Source of the DNA: Microvirga arsenatis
Lineage (GTDB): Bacteria; Pseudomonadota; Alphaproteobacteria; Rhizobiales; Beijerinckiaceae
NCBI RefSeq assembly: GCF_009910705.1
Contig: NZ_JAAAXJ010000001.1
Location: 372,001-436,000, forward strand
DNA: 64,000 bases
Direction: 5' to 3'
Shown piece after piece: positions 1 through 9,027 of this stretch; position 1 is the stretch's first letter, and each line of letters starts with the position of its first letter. The position numbers were made by a program, and so were the translations under genes. The notes beneath the pieces were generated by a model. That model saw only the letters and a program-made list of their open reading frames with translations, was not told the origin of the DNA and did no database searches.

Positions 1-1
1 G

Positions 2-1078
2 ATGCGGGGCGGCATCGCCGATCGCTTGATCCGTCTGGCGGCGGGCTTCGTCGGCCACTTGCGCGGCGGTCTCGGCCAAGTGAACGTCGTCGCTTCCACC
101 CTCTTCGGCGGCATCTCCGGCTCGGCCATCGCCGATGCTTCTGCGATCGGCGGCATCATGATCCCGCAGATGGAAAAGCGGGGCTACGCCAAGGATTACA
201 GCGTCAACGTCACGGTCAACGCTGCGATCATCGCGCTGCTCATCCCGCCCTCGCACAACATGATCATCTATTCGATCGCGGCAGGCGGCACGATTTCGGT
301 GGCAGATCTCTTCACCGCCGGCGTCGTCCCGGGCCTGCTTCTCGCCGCCGCCTTGATGATCACCGCCTATATCGTTGCGGTCCGGAGGGGCTATCCCGCC
401 GATCCTTTCCCTGGGTTCCGCCTGCTGGCCTACTTCTTTGTCTCCGCGGTCCCGGGCATTCTGCTGATCTTCATCATCTTCGGCGGCGTGCGCTCAGGCG
501 TGTTCACGGCAACGGAGAGTTCGTGCATCGCGGTGTTGTATGCTTTGCTGGTGACTCTCTTCGTCTACCGCGAGATGAACTGGGAAAACTTCGTCGAGGC
601 GACTCTAGGCGCGGTGCGGACCACCGCCATGGTCCTCCTGGTCATCGGCACGGCCAGCGCCTTCGGTTGGCTCATGGCCTTCCTGCAGGTGCCTCAGGCG
701 ACGATCTCGCTGATGCAGGCCTTGTCGGACAACCCCATCGTCGTCCTGCTGCTCATCAACGTGATCCTGCTGGTGCTCGGCACCTTCATGGACATGGCGC
801 CGATGATCATCATCTGCACCCCGATCTTCCTGCCCGTGATCAAGGCCTTCGGCATCGATCCGGTCCATTTCGGAGTGATCCTGATCCTCAATGCGGGCAT
901 CGGGCTCAACACGCCGCCGGTGGGCTCCGTGCTCTTCGTCGGCTGCGCGGTGGGCAAGATCTCCATCGGCGAGGCGATGAAGACCATCTGGCCCTTCCTG
1001 GGGGCGAGCGTCCTCGTCCTGCTCCTCGTCACCTACATTCCCGGCCTGTCGCTCTGGCTTCCGGCCCTGTTTCGCTGA
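2..1078 (+). CDS. TRAP transporter large permease (DctM family), 5' truncated by window edge
   Basis: This is the large membrane subunit of a TRAP transporter, which imports an organic acid, probably a uronate here, using a sodium or proton gradient and a periplasmic binding protein. The 358 visible residues are mostly hydrophobic helices. They carry the DctM-typical stretches GGISGSAIADASAIG, LIPPSHNMIIYS and LNAGIGLNTPPVG. Full family members are roughly 425 residues, so about 70 N-terminal residues and the DctP and DctQ partners lie upstream of the window. The stop is 23 bases before kduI, so the gene probably leads a uronate uptake and catabolism operon running to 3076. The family call is certain; the substrate is inferred from neighbours. 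Confidence 0.93.
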   Translation: MRGGIADRLIRLAAGFVGHLRGGLGQVNVVASTLFGGISGSAIADASAIGGIMIPQMEKRGYAKDYSVNVTVNAAIIALLIPPSHNMIIYSIAAGGTISVADLFTAGVVPGLLLAAALMITAYIVAVRRGYPADPFPGFRLLAYFFVSAVPGILLIFIIFGGVRSGVFTATESSCIAVLYALLVTLFVYREMNWENFVEATLGAVRTTAMVLLVIGTASAFGWLMAFLQVPQATISLMQALSDNPIVVLLLINVILLVLGTFMDMAPMIIICTPIFLPVIKAFGIDPVHFGVILILNAGIGLNTPPVGSVLFVGCAVGKISIGEAMKTIWPFLGASVLVLLLVTYIPGLSLWLPALFR

Positions 1079-1101
1079 CCATTTTTCTCAAAGAGGCACC
1101 G

Positions 1102-1938
1102 ATGACCATCGAAATCCGGCAGGTATGCCATCCTGAGGCCGTCCGTCATTTCAGTGCGGCCGAACTGCGCCGCCACTTCCTCATCGAGACGCTTTTCGTT
1201 CCCGGTGAGGTCAAACTGACCTACAGCCACATCGACCGGCTGGTGGTGGGCGGCGCGACGCCGACCGCCGGTGCGATCAAGCTGGAGTCCCATAAGCAGA
1301 TCGGCTCCCCCAACTTCCTCGACCGCCGCGAGCTCGGCGTCGTGAATCTCGGCGGTGCGGGGCGCGTGCAGACGGATGGGGACCTTCATGATCTTGGCCC
1401 CCGCGATGCCCTCTATGTCGCCATGGGCACGAAGGATGTCCGCTTCGAGAGCCTCGATGCAGGCAATCCCGCCAAGTTCTATCTCGTCAGCACTCCGGCG
1501 CATGCGCGGTTTGAGACGGTGAAGATCGGTCTCGACCGTGCCCGCCGCGTGGACCTCGGCGATGCCGCTAACGGCAATGTCCGTACGATCTTCCAGATGA
1601 TCCATCCGGAGGTGTGCCGCTCGGCCCAACTCGTGCTCGGCATGACGCAGCTCAAGCCGGGGAGCATGTGGAACACCATGCCGGCCCATGTTCATGACCG
1701 CCGTTCGGAGGTCTACGTCTATTTCGATCTCCCGCAGGATGCCCGCGTGTTCCATTTCATGGGCGAGCCGGAGGAGACCAAGCATCTCGTCGTCGCCAAC
1801 GAGCAGGCGGTTCTTTCCCCCGGTTGGTCGATCCATTCGGGAGTCGGCACCAGCAACTATGCCTTCGTTTGGGCGATGGGTGGTGACAACCAGGATTTCA
1901 CCGACATGGATATGGTGCCGATGGGCACCCTTCGATGA
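1102..1938 (+). CDS. kduI: 5-dehydro-4-deoxy-D-glucuronate isomerase (4-deoxy-L-threo-5-hexosulose-uronate ketol-isomerase)
   Basis: KduI isomerises 5-keto-4-deoxyuronate, formed from the unsaturated monouronates released by pectin or alginate lyases, to 2,5-diketo-3-deoxygluconate in the cytoplasm. The predicted protein has 278 residues, the same length as the E. coli enzyme. It keeps the cupin zinc site: H-x-H in PAHVHDRRSE with the following Glu, and the distal His in WSIHSGVGTSN. The ATG at 1102 follows an AGAGG-type ribosome site. It lies between the TRAP permease and kduD, ten bases before the latter, which fits a single operon for unsaturated uronates. Alignment to E. coli KduI would settle the call. 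Confidence 0.95.
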   Translation: MTIEIRQVCHPEAVRHFSAAELRRHFLIETLFVPGEVKLTYSHIDRLVVGGATPTAGAIKLESHKQIGSPNFLDRRELGVVNLGGAGRVQTDGDLHDLGPRDALYVAMGTKDVRFESLDAGNPAKFYLVSTPAHARFETVKIGLDRARRVDLGDAANGNVRTIFQMIHPEVCRSAQLVLGMTQLKPGSMWNTMPAHVHDRRSEVYVYFDLPQDARVFHFMGEPEETKHLVVANEQAVLSPGWSIHSGVGTSNYAFVWAMGGDNQDFTDMDMVPMGTLR

Positions 1939-1948
1939 GAGGATCGTG

Positions 1949-2707
1949 ATGAGCATCTCCTTCGACCTCACGGGAAAGACGGCCCTCGTCACCGGTGCAA
2001 ATACCGGTCTCGGCCAAGCCATTGCCGTCGCGTTGGCCCAGTCGGGTGCCTCCATCGTCGCAGTCGGGCGCTCGGCCATGGACGAAACCGAGCGCTTGTG
2101 TCGCGATGCGGGCGCACGCTTTCACCCTATCCATGCGGATCTCTCAAGCCTCGAGCCCATTGATCGCATCGTCGCGGAAGGCGCTGAGTTCGGCAGACGG
2201 ATCGACATCCTGGTCAACAACGCCGGCATCATCCGGCGTGCGGATGCCATCGAGTTCACGGAGAAGGACTGGGACGATGTGATGAACGTCAATCTCAAGT
2301 CGACGTTCTTCCTCACGCAGGCCGTGGCACGAGGGATGATTGCAGACGGGGCAGGAGGCAAGATCATCAACATTGCCTCGCTCCTGTCCTTCCAAGGAGG
2401 CATTCGGATCCCGTCATACACGGCGAGCAAGAGCGGGCTTGCCGGTCTGACGCGCCTGCTGGCCTGCGAATGGGCATCCAGGGGGATCAACGTGAATGCC
2501 ATCGCTCCCGGGTACTTCGTGACGAACAACACCGAAGCGCTCCGCAACGACCCGAAGAGAAGCGCTGAGATCCTGGGACGAATTCCGGCAGGGCGCTGGG
2601 GGAATCCAGCCGATCTGGGCGGTGCAGCCGTGTTCCTGGCCTCCTCGGCGGCGGACTACATCCACGGTGTCGTGCTGCCGGTCGACGGCGGCTGGCTCGC
2701 CCGTTAA
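1949..2707 (+). CDS. kduD: 2-keto-3-deoxygluconate / 2-deoxy-D-gluconate 3-dehydrogenase, SDR family
   Basis: KduD reduces 2,5-diketo-3-deoxygluconate to 2-keto-3-deoxygluconate with NAD(P)H, the step after KduI; KdgK and Eda then feed pyruvate and glyceraldehyde-3-phosphate. The 252-residue protein is a classical SDR: cofactor motif TGANTGLG near residue 15, NNAG near residue 90, catalytic Ser in IASLLS and the YTASK tyrosine-lysine pair, ending VDGGWLAR. GRWGNPADLGGAAVFLAS near the C-terminus is typical of KduD. The start at 1949 lies ten bases after kduI. Many SDRs look alike, so the specific name rests partly on the kduI neighbour. Confidence 0.92.
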   Translation: MSISFDLTGKTALVTGANTGLGQAIAVALAQSGASIVAVGRSAMDETERLCRDAGARFHPIHADLSSLEPIDRIVAEGAEFGRRIDILVNNAGIIRRADAIEFTEKDWDDVMNVNLKSTFFLTQAVARGMIADGAGGKIINIASLLSFQGGIRIPSYTASKSGLAGLTRLLACEWASRGINVNAIAPGYFVTNNTEALRNDPKRSAEILGRIPAGRWGNPADLGGAAVFLASSAADYIHGVVLPVDGGWLAR

Positions 2708-2725
2708 CCACGAACAGGATGACCG

Positions 2726-3076
2726 ATGAACCGCAAGGGTCATGTCTTCGCATTCGACAACGAAATTGATTGGGAAACGGTGGGGGAGGGCATCCGGCGC
2801 AAGGTTCTCACCTACGATTCCGGGGTGATGATGGTGCGCGTCGCCTTCGAGGCCGGAGCCATCGGCGCGGCGCATTCGCATCCTCACGTTCAGTGCAGCC
2901 TGGTGGAAGAAGGCGTCTTCGACATCACCATCGAGGGCCGCACTGCACGGCTGGTGCGCGGCGACAGCTTTCTGGTTCCCTCCAACGCAGTCCACGGAGC
3001 CGTCGCGGTCGAGGCGGGCGTTCTCCTCGACGTATTCACGCCGATGCGGGACGAGTTCGTCTCCTCGAACCCCTGA
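2726..3076 (+). CDS. kdgF: KdgF-like cupin, unsaturated-uronate linearising enzyme
   Basis: This is a 116-residue single-domain cupin. KdgF proteins convert the cyclic 4,5-unsaturated monouronates from pectate or alginate lyases into the linear ketone used by KduI. The metal-binding signature is visible: HSHPH in the first cupin motif with the downstream Glu of LVEEGVF, and VPSNAVHG in the second. The tail LLDVFTPMRDEFV is a close match to what I know of KdgF. It is the last gene of the TRAP-kduI-kduD run, 18 bases after kduD. The alternative is an unassigned cupin, but fold, motifs and context agree. Confidence 0.85.
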   Translation: MNRKGHVFAFDNEIDWETVGEGIRRKVLTYDSGVMMVRVAFEAGAIGAAHSHPHVQCSLVEEGVFDITIEGRTARLVRGDSFLVPSNAVHGAVAVEAGVLLDVFTPMRDEFVSSNP

Positions 3077-3079
3077 GCC

Positions 3080-3310
3080 TCACCCGGCAGTGGGCTGAGG
3101 CGTCGTCGGCGTGACCGGAATCTCCTGAGGGGTCGTCGGCGGCACGCCGACAGGCTCGCCCGGCGCCGGGATGCCGCCCGGACTGGGAGGCGGCACGCCG
3201 ACAGGTTCCGGCTGAGGCGACTCGGATGGCGTGGGCGGACTGACCGGCGCAGGGTTCGGATCGGCCGGAGTCGGCTCAGGATAAGGCTGGTTCGGCAAGG
3301 GAATGGGCAT
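3080..3310 (-). CDS. Small proline-rich hypothetical protein
   Basis: This 76-residue frame is dominated by Pro, Gly, Glu and Thr, with loosely repeated EPVGVPP and PTTPQ units and no hydrophobic segment. It fills most of the gap between the convergent kdgF and the GMC oxidoreductase gene. The ATG at 3310 has only a weak ribosome site. Short proline-rich proteins of this sort occur in Hyphomicrobiales genomes, but I know of no function. The skewed composition could also be a by-product of GC-rich DNA, so the gene is plausible rather than proven. Confidence 0.38.
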   Translation of the reverse strand: MPIPLPNQPYPEPTPADPNPAPVSPPTPSESPQPEPVGVPPPSPGGIPAPGEPVGVPPTTPQEIPVTPTTPQPTAG

Positions 3311-3412
3311 TCGGGGCTGCTCCGGTCCAGATGGCGCGCTAGGGCAATGCCCGGAGCCGCGGGAGGTTGCGTTTATCGAGCCTTCGCCTGCTCCCGAAGA
3401 ACGCCTCCTGTC

Positions 3413-5101
3413 TCATTCGATGGTGGCCACGCTCATGTCGCCTTGCTCCGAGAGGCGGGGGCCGAACTGCGCGGTGCTGACGGTCGGGCGGCCGGTGATC
3501 AGCTCCGCGCAGCGGCTTCCCATCATCATCGCGGGCGCGTTGGTGTTGCCCGCATTGATGTTGGGCATGGCCGACAAATCGCATACGCGCAGGTTCTCGA
3601 TCCCGCGGACGCAGAGCCTGGAATCGAGGACGGCCATGGGGTCGCTCGCCGTCCCCATCCGGCAGGTGCCGCTCGGGTGATAGTTCGTTTTCACGAAGCG
3701 GCGGCAATGCTTCAGGATCGCCTCGTCGCTGAGGTCATTCGGATCGGGGATCGAGATGCGTTCGATCCGCTCGGCAAGAGGGCTGGTCTGAAAAGCGCGG
3801 ATGAAGTAACGCTGCCCGTCGATCATCGCCCGGGCGTCATCGGGATGCTTGAGGAGGTTAGGGGACACGAGCGGCATGTCGTCGGGATTGGCCGAGCGCA
3901 GGCGCACGTAGCCTCGCGACTTTGGCTTCACCACGACGGTGGTGATGGTGAGCCCATAGGTGTCCTCGACGAGGCCCAGCGTGTCGCGATCCAGATAGAT
4001 GATCGGGACGCAGAAGGCCTGGATCGTCGGCTCCGCATCAGGATCGGTCGGGTTGACGAAGGCGCCGGCCTCGACGCCTGCGGAGAGGATCGGCCCCGTG
4101 CCGAAGAGCCGAAAGTGGATGCCGTTGAGAAGCATCCGCCAGCCGACGCCCTGCCTGTAATAGCCGTAGGGTCCGTTGGCCTTGGCGATGAGAGGCACTT
4201 CCGGGTGATCGATGAGGTTCTCGCCGACGCCCGGCAGATCCGCGATGCAGGAGATGCCGTGCTCCTTGAGTTGGTCCGCAGGGCCGATGCCGGAAAGCAT
4301 GAGAAGCTGCGGCGTCACCAGCGCTCCCGACGCCACGATCACCTCACCGTCGGCATAGACGGTATGGTCCAAGCCCCTGGCGTCGCGATAGGTGACGCCC
4401 ACCGCGCGGCCGTTCTCGATCTCGATCCTGCGAACGCGCGATTGAAGGCGAATGACGAGGTTGGGGTTGTCCGCGAGCGGGGCAAGAAAGGCATAGGCCG
4501 CACTGCTGCGTTTCCCGCGTCGGTTCATGAACTGGTAAAAGCCCACGCCCCGCTGCTTGGGACCGTTGAAATCAGGATTGAACGGCTCACCCAGGGCTTG
4601 GACCGCCTGCACGAACCAACGCGACATGTCGTTGATGTGACCGGGATCGGAAACGAGGAGCGGCCCGTCGGCACCGTGCAGATCGTTGTAGAGCCTGTTA
4701 TTGCCCTCCATGGTGCGGAAGTGGGGCAGCACATCGGCCCAGCTCCAGCCGGGGTAGTCGTTCTCCCCATGCAGCATCTCGTGCCATTCGTCATAGTCGG
4801 AGGGGCGCCCGCGCATGTACACCTGGGCGTTCACCGATGACCCGCCGCCGAGCACGTTAGCCTGCGGAATGTCATGGACGCGGCCGTCCAGGTGCTCCTG
4901 CGGCACGGTCTGATGGTACCGCATGTACTTGCTGCCGTTGATCATCTTGAAGATCCCAGGCGGCATGTCGAGAAGCGGATGGCGATGAGAGTATCCGCCC
5001 TCGAGAAGAAGCACGCGGCGGCCTTCATTGACGAGCCGCGCGGCTGCCACGGAGCCTGAGGAGCCGCCGCCGACGACGATATGGTCGAAACGCTCTTTCA
5101 T
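3413..5101 (-). CDS. GMC-family FAD-dependent oxidoreductase (choline dehydrogenase-like)
   Basis: This 562-residue flavoprotein probably oxidises an alcohol or sugar hydroxyl. The N-terminus has the FAD-binding motif VVGGGSSGSVAAARL, the first GMC signature around NVLGGGSSVNAQVYMRG, the second around SGALVTPQLLMLSGIGPADQL, and the C-terminal catalytic-histidine region HPSGTCRMG followed by NINAGNTNAP. I chose the ATG at 5101 because the FAD fold begins at once and AAGGTG lies upstream; the reading frame stays open further but adds residues unlike the family. It is the last gene of the minus-strand sugar operon, 22 bases after the SDR. The substrate is unknown; an aldose, an aldonate or a polyol would fit. 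Confidence 0.9.
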   Translation of the reverse strand: MKERFDHIVVGGGSSGSVAAARLVNEGRRVLLLEGGYSHRHPLLDMPPGIFKMINGSKYMRYHQTVPQEHLDGRVHDIPQANVLGGGSSVNAQVYMRGRPSDYDEWHEMLHGENDYPGWSWADVLPHFRTMEGNNRLYNDLHGADGPLLVSDPGHINDMSRWFVQAVQALGEPFNPDFNGPKQRGVGFYQFMNRRGKRSSAAYAFLAPLADNPNLVIRLQSRVRRIEIENGRAVGVTYRDARGLDHTVYADGEVIVASGALVTPQLLMLSGIGPADQLKEHGISCIADLPGVGENLIDHPEVPLIAKANGPYGYYRQGVGWRMLLNGIHFRLFGTGPILSAGVEAGAFVNPTDPDAEPTIQAFCVPIIYLDRDTLGLVEDTYGLTITTVVVKPKSRGYVRLRSANPDDMPLVSPNLLKHPDDARAMIDGQRYFIRAFQTSPLAERIERISIPDPNDLSDEAILKHCRRFVKTNYHPSGTCRMGTASDPMAVLDSRLCVRGIENLRVCDLSAMPNINAGNTNAPAMMMGSRCAELITGRPTVSTAQFGPRLSEQGDMSVATIE

Positions 5102-5123
5102 TGAGGCACCTTGCCAATGCGTA

Positions 5124-5879
5124 TCAGGCGGTCCAGCCGCCATCGATGACATGAAGCTGACCGGTCGTGTAGGCCGAGGCGTCGCTCGCCAGATAGACAA
5201 CGAGGGCTGCGATCTCCTCGGGTGTTCCCAGGCGTCCCATCGGCTGGCGCGCGATGAAGGCGGCACGAGCTTTTTCGTAGTCGCCCTGGGCTCGCATGCG
5301 GTCGTGAAGGGATGGCGTCTCGACCGTGCCCGGGCAGATGGCGTTGCAGCGAACGCCCTTCGTCACGTAGTCGGCGGCGATGGAGCGGGTGAGCCCGGCG
5401 ACTGCAGCCTTCGTGGCGCAATAGGCTGCACGGCTTGCGACGCCTTTGACCGCACCGGCGACCGAGCTCATGTTGATGATCGATCCGCGGCCTTGCTCCA
5501 GCATTCCAGGCAGATAGGTGCGGATCATGCGGAACATGGCCGTCACGTTGAGATCCATGGAGAAAGCCCAGGCCTCGTCGTCACATTCGAGCAGGGAGCC
5601 TTGATGCACGGTGCCCGCACAGTTGAAGAGCACATCAACCGGGCCGGTCCGGGCATGAGCCGCCTGGATGGACGAGGGATCGCGCACATCGAGAGGCAAG
5701 GCCGTAATGGACGGGTGCTGCTCGGCCAGCGAAACGAGAGCCGCTTCGTTGATGTCGGTTGCAAAGACCGCGGCGCCGGCATCGGCCAGGGCGATGGCTG
5801 AGGCGCGGCCGATTCCCTGGGCTGCCGCCGTCACGAGGGCGGTGCGTCCGGCGAGAAGAGAAGGTGAGAAAACATCCAT
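5124..5879 (-). CDS. SDR dehydrogenase, 2-keto-3-deoxy-L-fuconate dehydrogenase-like
   Basis: A 251-residue classical SDR with cofactor motif TAAAQGIGRA, catalytic Ser in NMSSVAGAVKGV, the YCATK pair, and ending HVIDGGWTA. The stretches CNAICPGTVETPSL and ARQPMGRLGTPEEIA resemble bacterial 2-keto-3-deoxy-L-fuconate 4-dehydrogenases and mammalian BDH2/DHRS6. Those bacterial enzymes act after an enolase-superfamily sugar-acid dehydratase, and exactly such a gene lies 36 bases upstream here. The likely role is therefore NAD-dependent oxidation of a 2-keto-3-deoxy sugar acid. Family is sure; substrate is inferred. The start ATG has a weak, distant ribosome site, so coupling to the upstream gene is likely. 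Confidence 0.88.
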   Translation of the reverse strand: MDVFSPSLLAGRTALVTAAAQGIGRASAIALADAGAAVFATDINEAALVSLAEQHPSITALPLDVRDPSSIQAAHARTGPVDVLFNCAGTVHQGSLLECDDEAWAFSMDLNVTAMFRMIRTYLPGMLEQGRGSIINMSSVAGAVKGVASRAAYCATKAAVAGLTRSIAADYVTKGVRCNAICPGTVETPSLHDRMRAQGDYEKARAAFIARQPMGRLGTPEEIAALVVYLASDASAYTTGQLHVIDGGWTA

Positions 5880-5915
5880 GGCGGTCGTTCGACCCCTGAG
5901 TTGGTGAGCTGCGCA

Positions 5916-7004
5916 TCACGCCTTGATCTTGGCCAGGCCCTGCCAGTCGAAATCGATCCCGTGGCCGGGGCGATCCGGTGCCAGCGCGAAGCCCTCCTGA
6001 ATCGTGAGAGGCTCGGCGATGTAGCGCTCCAGGCCAAAGCCGTGAGCCTCGAGATAGGAGCGGTTCGGACAGGCGGCGAGGAGATGCACGGTCACGTCGT
6101 GGGCGCCGTGGCTGGTGACGGGTAGGTTGAAGGCCTCCGCCAGATGAGCGATCTTCATGAACGGCGTGACGCCGCCGCAATTGGTGACGTCCGGCTCCGG
6201 ATAGGTCACCGCGCCGCCGGCTACATAAAGCTTGAACTCCCAAAGCGTGCGCAGGTTCTCGCCGGCGGCGATCGGCAGTCCGCCCTCGCGGACGATGCGG
6301 GCATGCCCCGCCGGGTCGTCGGGAATGGTCGGCTCCTCGAGCCAGGTGAGGTCGAAGGGCTGCAGAGCACGCGCGGCACGGATGGCGCCGTCCACGCTCC
6401 ACTTCATGTTGGCATCCACCATCAGCGGAAAGCCCGGGCCCAGGTGCTCGCGCATGGCCTTCACGCGTTCCACATCTTCGAAGAGATTGGCGCGGCCGAC
6501 CTTCATCTTGATGGCGCGGAAGCCCTTGGCGAGATTGTCGTCCGTTTGCCGCAGGAGCTTGTCGAGGGGCAGTTCGAGATCGATGCCGCCGGCATAGCAG
6601 GGCACCTTGGGATCGAAGCCGCCGAGCGCCTTCCAGAGCGGAAGGTTGGCCCGCTTCGCCTTGAGATCCCAGAGCGCCATGTCGAAGGCCGACAGCGCCA
6701 GAACCGTCGGTCCGCCGCGTCCGCCGTAATGAAGCGCCCACCAGGCCTTGTGCCAGAGGCGCTCGATCTCGTCGGCCTCCTCGCCATCCATGATCTCGGG
6801 CAGCTCGCGGGCGAGAATCGTATCGATGGCGGCTCCATTGCGGCCTACCGTGAAGGTGTAGCCGACGCCCTCCGCTCCATCCGAGTCGCGGATGCGAACC
6901 GTGTTGAGCTCGAAGGCCCGCATCTCGCCGTGCATGGAGTCAGTCAGCACGGTCGGCAGGGGGATGCGGTAGAAGCCGGGTTCGATAGAGGTGATCCGGG
7001 GCAT
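5916..7004 (-). CDS. Enolase-superfamily (mandelate racemase group) sugar-acid dehydratase
   Basis: A 362-residue enolase-superfamily enzyme that probably abstracts the alpha proton of an aldonate or aldarate and eliminates water. The mandelate-racemase-group catalytic set is visible: KxK in IKMKVG, metal ligands in VDANMKW, WLEEP and AAGENL, and the general-base His in TSHGAHD. The region LHYGGRGGPTVLALSAFDMALWDLKAKRA and the tail DRPGHGIDFDW recall talarate/galactarate dehydratase-like members, but the exact subgroup cannot be fixed by eye. The ATG at 7004 is preceded by GAGGAAG at a useful distance. It lies 38 bases after the permease and before the SDR expected to act on its product. Confidence 0.88.
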   Translation of the reverse strand: MPRITSIEPGFYRIPLPTVLTDSMHGEMRAFELNTVRIRDSDGAEGVGYTFTVGRNGAAIDTILARELPEIMDGEEADEIERLWHKAWWALHYGGRGGPTVLALSAFDMALWDLKAKRANLPLWKALGGFDPKVPCYAGGIDLELPLDKLLRQTDDNLAKGFRAIKMKVGRANLFEDVERVKAMREHLGPGFPLMVDANMKWSVDGAIRAARALQPFDLTWLEEPTIPDDPAGHARIVREGGLPIAAGENLRTLWEFKLYVAGGAVTYPEPDVTNCGGVTPFMKIAHLAEAFNLPVTSHGAHDVTVHLLAACPNRSYLEAHGFGLERYIAEPLTIQEGFALAPDRPGHGIDFDWQGLAKIKA

Positions 7005-7042
7005 GGGGTCCTTCACTTCCTCAAGGGTGGTATGTCGAGCCG

Positions 7043-8017
7043 TCAGGCGGCTTCTTCGGCGCGCATGCTCAACCGCGCCTGGATGGCAACGACGAGCAGC
7101 AGGAACGCGCCGCGGATGACGGACTGCCAATAGGCAGAAAGGCTGATCCAGCCGAGGCCGTTCTCGAAATTCAGGATGTTGAAGATCAGACCGAGGAGGA
7201 GCACGCCCGCGAGGGTCGAGCCGACGGAGCCGACGCCGCCGGTCAGCAAGGTGCCGCCGACCACGACGGCCGCAATGGCAAAGAGCTCCCAGCCGACACC
7301 TTCGATGGGTTGGCCCGCCCCGAACTGCGCCGCGAGGATCACGCCCGCAAGTCCCGACAGGCCGCCACTTGCCAGATAGACCACCGCCTTCACCCGGCTC
7401 GCCGGCAAGCCCATGAGGCGCGCTGCGTCCTCATTGCCGCCGATGGCCAGGACCGTGCGGCCGAAGGAGGTGAAGTTGAGGATGAGGGAGCCCAGGAGAT
7501 AGGCAATCAGCGCGATCCAGGCCGGAATGGGAAAGCCGAGGAAATCGCCCTGGCCGAGTTCCACGAACCCCGTTTCATAAGACACAGAGACCGATTGGTT
7601 GTCGGCGAGCAGCAGCGCACAGCCGCTTGCTGCCAGCATGGTGGCGAGCGTCGCGATGAACGGGAGAATGTTGAGCCGGGTAATGATGAAGGCGTTGCAG
7701 GCGCCGACAGCGAGCCCGGCCGCCAGTCCCCCGAGAAGTCCCGGCATGACTCCGTAGGAAGAGAGCAAGGCTGCGACAACGCTGCCGAGGGCTGCCGTCG
7801 ACCCCACTGAAAGATCGATGCCGCCCGTGATGATGACGAAGCACATGCCCAGCGCCACGAGGGCGAACATGCTGTTGTAGCGGAGCACCGAAAGGACATT
7901 GAACGTCCCAAGGAAGTTTTCGTAGCGCAGCCAGCCGAACAGGATCAGCGCCACGAGCGCCAGAAGCACGCCGTAGCGCCCGATGCCCTGAAACAGTTTG
8001 AGGGAGGTGGTGCTCAT
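7043..8017 (-). CDS. Sugar ABC transporter permease, YjfF/RbsC-like
   Basis: A 324-residue inner-membrane permease of the ribose/galactofuranose type (BPD_transp_2 family). It is composed of hydrophobic helices and has the family landmarks ITGGIDLSVGS near residue 64, IGGNEDAARLMG and VVVGGTLLTGGVGS. It pairs with the second permease ending eight bases upstream. Gene order (binding protein, double ATPase, two permeases) matches E. coli ytfQ-ytfR-ytfT-yjfF. GAGG lies upstream of the ATG. The substrate cannot be read from the permease; the operon suggests a hexose, deoxyhexose or uronic acid. Confidence 0.93.
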   Translation of the reverse strand: MSTTSLKLFQGIGRYGVLLALVALILFGWLRYENFLGTFNVLSVLRYNSMFALVALGMCFVIITGGIDLSVGSTAALGSVVAALLSSYGVMPGLLGGLAAGLAVGACNAFIITRLNILPFIATLATMLAASGCALLLADNQSVSVSYETGFVELGQGDFLGFPIPAWIALIAYLLGSLILNFTSFGRTVLAIGGNEDAARLMGLPASRVKAVVYLASGGLSGLAGVILAAQFGAGQPIEGVGWELFAIAAVVVGGTLLTGGVGSVGSTLAGVLLLGLIFNILNFENGLGWISLSAYWQSVIRGAFLLLVVAIQARLSMRAEEAA

Positions 8018-8025
8018 CTTTGCCC

Positions 8026-9027
8026 TCAGCGATGACTCTGGCGCTGCAGCCAGACGGCCAGAACGATGATGATGGCCTTGGCCACGAGCGCGGCGGCATC
8101 CGGGACGCCGTTAGCGAGAAGCGTGTAGCGGACGAGCTGGATGATGAGCGCGCCGACGAGGGTGCCGATCACGGTCGCCCGCCCGCCGGTGAGGAGCGTT
8201 CCTCCCACGGCGACGGCCGCGATGGCGTCGAGTTCCATGCCGAGGCCGACGAGGTTGGCGTCTGCAGCGGAGTTGCGGGCGATGACGATCAGCCCTGCGA
8301 TGCCGGAGAGAAGACCGCTGATGAGATAGACCCGCTGCTTCACGGACGCGACGGGAATGCCCGCAAGGCGTGCAGCCTTTTCGTTGCCGCCAACGGCAAG
8401 GATCTGGCGGCCGAACACGGTGCGCCTGAGCATCCAGGCTGCCGCAGCCACGATGACGATCATCAGGATCGCCTGAAACGGGATGCCGAAGGCGCGCCCG
8501 AGACCGATGAACTGGAAGCTCGGCAGGTTGAAGACCTGCAGATTGCCGTTGGTGAAGACCTGCGCGATGCCTCGCCCGGCGATGAAAAGCACCAGGGTCG
8601 CAATGATCGGCTGAATCCGCAGGCGCGTCACGAGCCAGCCGTTGAACCAGCCGAGAGCGCCCGCGACAAGAACCGGCAGGACGAAGGCGAGTGCGATGCC
8701 GATGGCAGGGTGGGGCAGGGGAAAGAGCTTTCCAAGGAAGATCAGGGGCGCCAGGGCTCCGGCGATGGCCATGAGCGCGCCGACCGAGAGGTCGATTCCT
8801 CCTGTGGCGATGACGAGCGTCATCCCGACGCCGACGATCACGATGGCGCAGACCTGGGTGAGGTTGACGTTGAGCGTCTGCCAGGTTGCGAAGTTCGGTG
8901 TGATGGCGAGGTTGACTAGGATCAGGAGCGCCAGCGCGATCCAGGCACCATACTTCGTCAGCATGCTCTTGATGTCGAAGCGAGGCGCTCCTTGCGCGGG
9001 CGGGAGGGTGGTCGCCGTGTCAGCCAT
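8026..9027 (-). CDS. Sugar ABC transporter permease, YtfT/RbsC-like
   Basis: A 333-residue permease of the same family as its downstream neighbour, with ATGGIDLSVGALMAI, AVGGNEKAARLAGIPV and AVGGTLLTGGRATVIGT. I set the start at the ATG at 9027 because the protein then begins with a short cytoplasmic tail before the first helix (YGAWIALALLILVNLAI); the frame extends further upstream but there overlaps the ATPase gene. It overlaps the ATPase stop by eight bases, indicating translational coupling. With the neighbouring permease it forms the translocation pore of a YtfQRT-YjfF-like importer. Confidence 0.93.
   Translation of the reverse strand: MADTATTLPPAQGAPRFDIKSMLTKYGAWIALALLILVNLAITPNFATWQTLNVNLTQVCAIVIVGVGMTLVIATGGIDLSVGALMAIAGALAPLIFLGKLFPLPHPAIGIALAFVLPVLVAGALGWFNGWLVTRLRIQPIIATLVLFIAGRGIAQVFTNGNLQVFNLPSFQFIGLGRAFGIPFQAILMIVIVAAAAWMLRRTVFGRQILAVGGNEKAARLAGIPVASVKQRVYLISGLLSGIAGLIVIARNSAADANLVGLGMELDAIAAVAVGGTLLTGGRATVIGTLVGALIIQLVRYTLLANGVPDAAALVAKAIIIVLAVWLQRQSHR

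Noticed and set aside
3347..4840. A 497-codon open frame on the plus strand
   Set aside because: It is antisense to the GMC oxidoreductase gene and has the same low-complexity, motif-free character.
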